Source: Micractinium sp. NFX-FRZ (lineage: Eukaryota > Chlorophyta > Trebouxiophyceae > Chlorellales > Chlorellaceae). Taken from it: a stretch of DNA of 64,000 nt. Positions 57,801 through 64,000 of the stretch are shown piece by piece; the stretch's first letter is position 1; each line of letters starts with the position of its first letter. Below the pieces are notes generated by a model. It worked only from the letters and a program-made list of their open reading frames with translations, did not search any database and was not told the DNA's origin. A program made the position numbers and the translations under genes. The stretch covers positions 1 to 64,000 of the forward strand of contig JAPTJF010000078.1 in assembly GCA_029339195.1 (NCBI GenBank), written 5' to 3'.

Positions 57801-59324
57801 GAGGCCTTCCTGCGCCGCAAGTATGTGCAGAAGCAGTACGCCCAGGGCACGTGGCCGCCCCCGCAGGACGGCCGTGCCGATAGCCCCGAGCTCCTGGCAA
57901 TCCTGGCCGACTGCCTGCCCCCCGAGCGTGCCCGCGAGCTGCTGGCGGCGCGCGACGCCGTACAGGCGGCGGAGCTCGAGGCCGCCGAGCGCGCAGCGGC
58001 AGAGGAGCGGGCCAAGGCGGCAGCGGCCGCGGCGGCGGCGGCGGCGGCCATCAACCTCATGGATTTTGACGACGAACCCCTGCCAGCAGGTAGGTTGAAA
58101 ACACAACGGGATTGCGTTGATAGTTGGGTTGAGTTGATTGAGTTGAAAGGCGTGCTTTGGAGGCGCTGTGGAGTCGAGGAGGCGCCGCCACTGGACCTGA
58201 GCAAACATGTGCCAGCGTGCCAGGGGGGGCCGCACTGTGGCACCGCTCCGTGGTGTGCCCGCCCGCCTCCCGCCCACCCAGCCCCCCCACCATCCTGCAC
58301 ACACACCTGCAGTCACGCCCAGCACGGACGACTCGCTGGCGCTGGCGGTGGTGGACCCCATGCGCAGCCTGGAGGAAGTGTTTGCGGCCCCCCTGCCCGG
58401 CAGCCAGCAGCCAGGTGGGTTTGGGCGACAGCCAGGAGGGGGAAGAGGAAGGGGATAGCTGGGGGGGGGGGGGGGGGAGGGAGAAGTGTTTGCGCCCCCG
58501 CTGCCTGGCAGCTGGCAGCACGTAGTGTGGAGACGGGGAAGGACGATGCACGGCAGCCAGCCAGCAGGTGCTGTGCGCTTGGGGGAGAGGGAGGGGGAGG
58601 GAAAGCGGGAGATCATGCCGCTCGGCCGCCCGGCGCAGCCCGCGGGCAGCCTGCCTTAGGCTGACAGTGTCCAACTTCTGTCCTCTGTTGCCCCACCAAC
58701 CATGCAGGCGGCGCCATGGTGCCATCCCAGCCCGCCTCCAACCTCAACAGCTGGGACATGGGCGCCGCTCTGCACGCCCAGCAGGCGCAGCAGCACGCAC
58801 AGCACGAGGCCGCCGCCGCCGCGCAACAGCAGCAGCAGGCGCAGCAGCAGCGGCAGGTGCCTGCGCCGTACTACCCGCCGTGGGCGCCGGCGCCGACCCA
58901 TCCGCCAGCTGGCAGCATGGCCCTCGTGCCCGCCTCGGCTGCCTTTGCCCACGGCTTCCACAGCATGCCCTCCCTCTCCTCTGCCGGCGGCAGCAGCTCT
59001 GCCTTTGGCGGGCAGGCGCACCACGCCCCCTATGGCAGCACCGGCAGCTTCCCCTACAGCAGCCAGGCCTTCAGCAGCCAGGCGTTTGGCGGCAGCAGTG
59101 CGAGCGCCAGCGCCAGCTCAGCGCCCAAGCCGCCGCCCGCCCGCCCCACGCCTCGCCCGCCCGCCACCCCCGCTGAGGCCAAGGCACAGGAGCTGATGGT
59201 CAATCAGCTGGGTGCTTTCAACTTGCATGCGGACACCGTGGCGGCACTGAAGCCCTCCCCCCGCCTGGGGGCGGCGCAGCAGCAGCAGCAGCCCGCGCTG
59301 CCGCTTGTGGCGATGCGGCGGTGA
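54888..59324 (+). CDS. ENTH domain - ArfGAP domain fusion protein
   Basis: Predicted 678 residues. Exons: 54888-54958, 55126-55315, 55570-55727, 56142-56304, 56517-56635, 56869-57058, 57345-57477, 57796-58089, 58313-58414, 58708-59324; all phases agree. Residues about 15-165 form an ENTH domain, which binds phosphoinositides and bends vesicle membranes: VRAATRNQAWGPTGTEL, VLRVVDLRLGYPPHKWRNVYK, GLTVLEYLLRHGSDACV and GLTVL-type helices through INVRHRAQAILALLRDE. Residues about 236-345 form an ArfGAP domain, which triggers GTP hydrolysis on Arf: zinc finger CADC ... CMRC (20 residues between the pairs, four more than usual), WASINCGVFICMRCAGVHR with the arginine finger, GLGVHVSKVRS and MARTGNVLGNAYWE. 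The C-terminal half is Ala/Gln/Pro/Ser-rich with NLMDFDDEPL. The junction of exons 5 and 6 keeps the frame, so this reads as one protein. Likely acts at the trans-Golgi network. Confidence 0.85.
58481..58523 (+). repeat. Decayed copy of exon 9 end
   Basis: Repeats 58371-58415 of the ENTH-ArfGAP gene (EEVFAAPLPGSQQ codons), but the donor region is changed to CACGTAG. A run of about 17 G precedes it at 58461-58477. Confidence 0.8.
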
Positions 59325-60225
59325 GGGGCGGCATGCTGACGTGGCGTAGCGTGAGAAGCCACCCGCAAAGCTGCCGGTGGTGCCCTTCCTCACAACCTTT
59401 GATCACGACCTTACAACCAGACCATCGCTCAAATTACCTAGCCTAGTCTCACCCCAGTTGTGCTGCCCCCCGGCCTGGCGGCAGACATACACCTCGCAGG
59501 CACACACCTGCCCACACTGCCAGACACTCTCACCTGACTGAGCAGCACCCACCTGCGGGGCACGCTGCCGCTCACACCCTGTTATTGCCTCCTTGCTTCC
59601 TTCTGCCTGCCCGCTATTGCTTATTCATATTGTTGTGGCTCATGTGCCGCCCTCCCGCGAGGCGCCGTGCCCCTCCCCCCCCACCCCCCGCCACACACAT
59701 GTTCACACACACAAAAAAACGCACCGTCCCCGCAAGATTCTCCTCTCTGATGGATTATGTTGCCTAACAGCTGTACATGAAATTATTAACTTGAACGTGT
59801 AAAGAGTACATGTGTTGTTCAAGTATGTGCGCCTTTTGTATTGCCTGTTGTAAGTGAGTAAGGGTACGTGACGGAGAGCAGCAGTGCCCTACAGCGGAGC
59901 TAAGTGAATACCAGTCAGTCTTGCAGTCAGTGACAAGATGATCAAAACAAAATAGGTAGTTATCGACACAGCAGCGGGCTGGCTGTTTATGAGGACCCTT
60001 GAGGTGCAACAAGCAAAGCGAGGAGGTTTGACGCGCTTGTCCTTGCGGTGTACAAGGCAAAAGTCAAAGCCCCGCCAGAGTCGAGGCTCCTGCCAACCGA
60101 ACTTTTCAACAGGGCAGACGTCTGCCAGCCACTGAGCTGCGATAGGTTCACACGCTCAGGCAAAGGCAAACAGCATTGACCGCCAGGCGTTACAGGCCCT
60201 GCCAGCTGGCATCCTCTCCCGCCAA
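59325..60225. other. Convergent intergenic region
   Basis: Between the ENTH-ArfGAP stop and the stop of the minus-strand EF-hand-like gene. Plus-strand TGTAA signals lie at 59798-59802 and 59849-59853; the minus-strand gene has TTACA at 60191-60195, about 30 bases past its stop. The segment 60083-60140 is a diverged copy of that gene's last coding bases (60230-60290). The stretch 59700-60000 is unusually AT-rich for this window. Confidence 0.55.
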
Positions 60226-61932
60226 TCACAGGTCCTGCCAGCTGAGCTCCTCGGCGGGGCAGATGTCTGCCAGCAGCTTGACTGAGGAGGCGTAGAGGTG
60301 CTGCGCCAGGTCGCGGATGACGTCCAGGGGGACAAAGTCGTCCTGGGCCTGCAGGCGGTGGAGGCGATTGGCAGCACAGAGTGCATGCATCCGTGAGGGC
60401 GCAGGCAGCAGGGAGGATGATGTGGGGGCCGGGGTGCGCCAGCATGTGGATGAACACACAACTCTCGCTTAGGCCCTCCCAGCCTGTAGGCGTCACGAGT
60501 GTCTAATGCTTATTACATGAATAGAAGCGAGGCTTTTGATACCACCACCAACTCCACCACTGGCCCACATGCCATTCTCCCCACGCCCCTCCTCCACACT
60601 GCCACCCCCTCTCCTACAATCCTCCCCACTGCCACAACCACCCCCACCTACCGCACCACCATTGCCATCATCCTTACCCCCACCCGCCAGCTTGCCCCCC
60701 CCCACGCCCCTCACACCTCGTCGCTGAGCTCCAGCAGCCCCCGCTCCTCCCCGCAGCGCTGCAGCAGGTCCAGGAAGGCCTGCAGGTCCAGGCTGTGCGT
60801 CTGGTTGACGCGCAGCAGCTGGTGCAGCGCCGCCACGGCGTCGCGCCCCACGTACTGCTGCCGGCGGTGGCGCGGGAAGTTGCCGCGCTCGGCGCTGCTC
60901 TCGAGCACGAGCGCGCAGATCCTAGGGTGGGGAGGGGTGGGCAGGGAGGGGTGCACATGTTGAGGGGAGGCGGGATGAAAGGGTGGGTGGAAAATCGAGC
61001 ACACACTGGCGCAGGAGGGTTGAGGGAAGTGCACCGCCAAGCGCTCAGCTTCCTCACTGCTGCGGATGGCAAGCCTGCTGCCTGTCTGCGCTCTGCTCAG
61101 TACTCTGTGAAACAACCACACACACTGTGCGAGCACCGGCCACGAGTGCACCAACTGCTGCCTGCCCTGTCTCTTGCTACCCTGCCTCACCAGCTGCAGA
61201 ACTGCTGCAGGCCGTCGGGGCCGCTCATGGCACGCCACATCAGCAGTGTGCAGTACCCCTGCAGCCAGGGGTGGGGGGGCGGCGGGGGCTCACATTTCGG
61301 GCTCAAATGCCAGCAAAGACTATCACACCAACCACCGGGGATGATTCTTGACATGAAACGCACCTGCAGCTGCGCCTCAAGCTCAAACGATTGGTACTCC
61401 CGCGCCCGCCCCCGGCACAGCTCGAGCAGCGCCACCAAGTCCTCCTTGGTGATGCGCCCGCTGCGGGACCTGTGTGTGGGAGCGGGCAGGCGTGGGTGCA
61501 TGGCACTTCACGGGAGGGCATACACCAGGGGACACATGTGGGTGCACCGTTCTTCATGGGGAGGGCATGCGCCGGCGAGCAGTGATGGGGCGGGCCGTGA
61601 GCTCAGCGTGTAAGGTGGGCACAGCACTGGGGGTGTGGTTTTGACCACCTCCCGCCACAGGCCCGCCCACTTTTCCCTGCTTGCCGCCCTTCGCCTCCTC
61701 CACCGTACCCTCTCACCACCCTTCTGCGTTCGTGACCCCCGCCCACCCTGCGCGCTTACCTGTCGAGCACCCACAGGCAGCCCAGGTGTGTGGGGTCCAC
61801 CGGCAGCGCCGCGTTGCCGCGCCGCACCAGCTCAAACAGGTCAGGCAGCACCAGGTAGTCGCTCTGCCGCCCCTTGAGCAACGCTGTCACCTCCTCCAGC
61901 ATCGGCTGGTGGCGCTCCATGCTGTGTTGCAT
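60226..61932 (-). CDS. Hypothetical protein with EF-hand-like loop
   Basis: Predicted 224 residues. Exons: 61760-61932, 61364-61469, 61191-61258, 60717-60921, 60226-60348; all phases agree. I do not recognise the family. The loop DRSRSGRITKED, spanning the junction of exons 1 and 2, fits a Ca2+-binding EF-hand (D at 1, S at 3 and 5, G at 6, I at 8, D in place of the usual E at 12). A later stretch LLRVNQTHSLDLQAFLDLL could be a degenerate second EF-hand. The rest looks all-helical and soluble. The start is the first ATG in an open frame, but an acceptor-like CCAGCAG lies just upstream, so an earlier exon cannot be excluded. Confidence 0.6.
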
Positions 61933-62350
61933 GTGCAGGCCTGCTGGGGGGAATGTGCGGCAGCTGCCAGAGGCGGTGGCGCTGGCGGTGGACTGGCGGC
62001 AGGAGCAGCTGTCGGCGGGGAGGCGCGTGCGTCAGACAGCCACTGATGTCGTGTTTGCTACAGAAGCAGACGCAAGCGTAGCCGAAGCCTCGGACGCTCC
62101 AAGCTGGCGGAGCACTCAATCGCAGCGGAAGGGAACCAAGTGCAGGATGAGATTGCCCAAAAAGTGGAGGCTCAATACCGCAGCGCGCACGGCGATAAAT
62201 CGGGTCTGTTTCCAGACTGCAGTTTCATTTCCTGGCGCAGCACGGCCAGCGTGCTGCGCGTTCCCAAACAAGCCCATCACCCCCCGGTTCGTCCAATTCG
62301 AAGGCCCAGCGGCCTGGCGCAACGCACTTTACAGGGGCGTTGCACAGACA
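61933..62350. promoter_or_regulatory. Upstream region shared by a divergent gene pair
   Basis: About 420 bases between the EF-hand-like (-) and U2AF65 (+) start codons. No TATA box and no supported coding region were seen. Confidence 0.4.
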
Positions 62351-63913
62351 ATGGCGGACGAGCATGAGAACAAAGAGGGGACGCCAGAGGCGGGCAGTCC
62401 ACCTCCCGAGGCGCCAGTCGAGGCGCCTGCGGCTGTAGCAGAGGCGGAGGGCGGCGATCAGGGCGCGGGGGCAGGCGAAGAGGGTGACGCACCGATGGCC
62501 GACGCCCCCGCCCCACAGGGCGAGGGTGGCGACGCAGCAGCGGGGGGTGAGGCCGCTGGCGAGGGTGCCGAGGGCGCTGAGGCGGCGGCGGGCGGCGAGG
62601 ACGGTGACAAGGCGGAGGCGGAGAAGGGCAGCGAGGAGAAGCGGCGCGACCGCAGCCGCAGCCGTGAGCGCCGCCGCCGCAGCCGCAGCCGTGAGAGGCG
62701 TGCTGGTGGCGTCCGGCGCCGCAGCCGTTCACGCAGCCGCGACCGTCGCCGGCGGCGCAGCCGCAGCCGGGACAAGCGCCGCAGCCGCTCGCGGAGCCGG
62801 GACCGCCGCCGGGGTGGTAGCAGGTGAGGCCTGCCCTGTTCCATGTGTAGAGTTTGCAGTAAGGCAAGGAAGACGGCTGCCCTGCTGCCAACTGCAGCCA
62901 ACTGGCTGCCTCTGCCTGCCCGCTGAGTTGGCCAGCCGTTTCCGCCCGCCCAGCCTTTTGGCTGTCCACACGCCCACCCCTCACGCCTCCCCTGCCCTGC
63001 TCCTGCCCCCGCAGGCGCTCGCGCAGCCGCTCCCGCGGTGGCCGCCGCAGCCGCTCCCGCAGCCGCGACAAGGTCGTGATCGAGCGCGCCCCGGTGTACG
63101 AGATCCAGCGCGTGAGGCCCGAGGACCGCGCACCCATCGCGCCCATCGTGCCCATCATGCCCACCATGCCCTCGCTGGGTGCGTGGGCGGGTGGGACCTT
63201 TTGTTAGCCAACCAAAGCATGTGTGGTAGTGGAAAAGGGATGCCATTGCAACAAGGGCGGGTGGGCGGGCCCGGCTGGTGGGCTGGCTGGTTGGAGGGTG
63301 GGCTGGCTGGTTTGCCTTCCGGCCCACACTCCGCCCGTACTCTCCTGCTCTTGCTGCCCACACCTTGTTGCCAGCTGTGTGCCGTACCAGGAGGTGCCTG
63401 CCCCATGCTAGCCAACGCTTCGCACGCCACGCACTTACCGCCCCGCCCCTCATGCCTGCCTTCCCCCTTCCTGTCCGCCTGCAGCCGGCCTGGGCGGCCT
63501 GCCCAACATGCCCAACATCCCCGGCATGCCCGGCCTCAACCCCCTCATGCCCAACCTCATGACCGCCGTCAACCCGCAGCCCGTGCAGGTGTGTGCGCGT
63601 GTTCTGGTGGGGAGAGAATGGCCGCGGGGAGGGGGCGGGGCCACAAAGGGGCGCGCATGCATGGAGATTGGCACCGCGCGCAGCATTTGCTTGTTTGGCA
63701 GTCGAGGCCCCTGGCACTGCCGAGTGGAATAATTGGATTTCAAACCTGTGAATCCACCAGCTGCATCTGTGTTGCCTTCCCCCCGCCCCACCGCTGCAGC
63801 CGCGCACGCAGATTGGGCAGCTGAGCCAGATGACGCGCCCCCTGCGCCGCCTGTACGTGGGCGGCCTGCCCACCCCCTGCTACGACTTCATGCTCACCAC
63901 CTTCCTCAACCAG
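62351..63913 (+). CDS. U2AF2: U2AF65, large subunit of the U2 snRNP auxiliary factor (5' part)
   Basis: Splicing factor that binds the pyrimidine tract before the 3' splice site. Four exons lie in the window (62351-62823, 63015-63178, 63485-63588, 63800-63913), 285 codons in all; the gene runs off the right edge after the donor at 63914. Residues 1-95 are acidic and Ala/Gly/Pro-rich, residues about 98-175 are a dense RS domain (RSRSR, SRDRRRR), followed by a Pro/Met-rich linker (IAPIVPIMPTMPSL, NMPNIPGMPGLNPLMPN). The segment QMTRPLRRLYVGGLPTP is the RNP2 strand of RRM1, as in U2AF65 of other eukaryotes. The tryptophan-containing ligand motif that normally binds the small subunit is not visible between the RS domain and RRM1. 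Confidence 0.85.
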
Positions 63914-63950
63914 GTGAGTCGTGCGGCCATCAATCGGAAAGCAAAAAGCG

Positions 63951-63972
63951 ATAGACAGACAGACAGACAGAA
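63951..63972 (+). repeat. GACA tetranucleotide repeat
   Basis: About five copies of GACA/ACAG in the U2AF65 intron at the right edge of the window. Confidence 0.85.
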
Positions 63973-64000
63973 GAAGTTCCAAGAAGCGCCGCTGTGGGCT

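Overview
The window is nuclear DNA from a green alga, most likely a trebouxiophyte of the Chlorella group. The base composition is strongly GC-rich. Genes are split into many short exons with mostly 150-300 base introns that begin GT (or GC) and end CAG. There are CAG/CTG homopeptide tracts, TGTAA poly(A) signals behind several genes, plastid-targeted proteins, a plant-type ITPK4 kinase and an AMT-type ammonium transporter. I rebuilt 15 genes by joining exons whose reading phases agree. All coordinates are hand-derived; most exon joins are supported by phase and by family sequence, but no transcript data were available.

Layout: 752-3401 (-) secreted metzincin protease; 4239-5849 (-) proteasome assembly chaperone 1; 6422-11481 (+) Sfi1-like centrin-binding repeat protein; 12021-20206 (+) very long plastid coiled-coil protein built from about 20 phase-0 exons; 21611-25240 (-) ITPK4-type inositol phosphate kinase; 25533-28042 (+) selenocysteine lyase / cysteine desulfurase; 28751-29984 (-) small thylakoid protein; 30237-34241 (+) archaeal-type cofactor-independent phosphoglycerate mutase; 34585-37848 (+) pyridoxal kinase; 38413-45560 (+) ammonium transporter, with a MITE in one intron; 46606-48297 (+) small heat-shock protein; 49360-54094 (-) CSPP1-like centrosome/spindle-pole protein; 54888-59324 (+) an ENTH domain fused to an ArfGAP domain; 60226-61932 (-) EF-hand-like protein; 62351 to the end (+) 5' part of U2AF65.

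Five gene pairs are head-to-head with 250-800 base shared upstream regions, one of them carrying a near-palindromic TATA box. Functional links visible here are loose: pyridoxal kinase makes the PLP that the selenocysteine lyase needs, and two genes (Sfi1-like, CSPP1-like) belong to centrosome/spindle-pole biology. This is ordinary eukaryotic gene neighbourhood, not an operon.

The most notable observations are: (1) one polypeptide joins an epsin-type ENTH domain to an ArfGAP, a physical fusion of two activities that act together at the plant trans-Golgi network; (2) introns and gene ends repeatedly contain decayed tandem copies of the neighbouring exon-intron junction; (3) about seven of roughly 100 modelled introns use GC-AG ends, far above the usual share; (4) the plastid coiled-coil gene has an unbroken run of symmetric phase-0 exons with repeated exon modules; (5) a 642-base Harbinger-like MITE with 32-base inverted repeats and TTA target duplication sits in the ammonium transporter gene.
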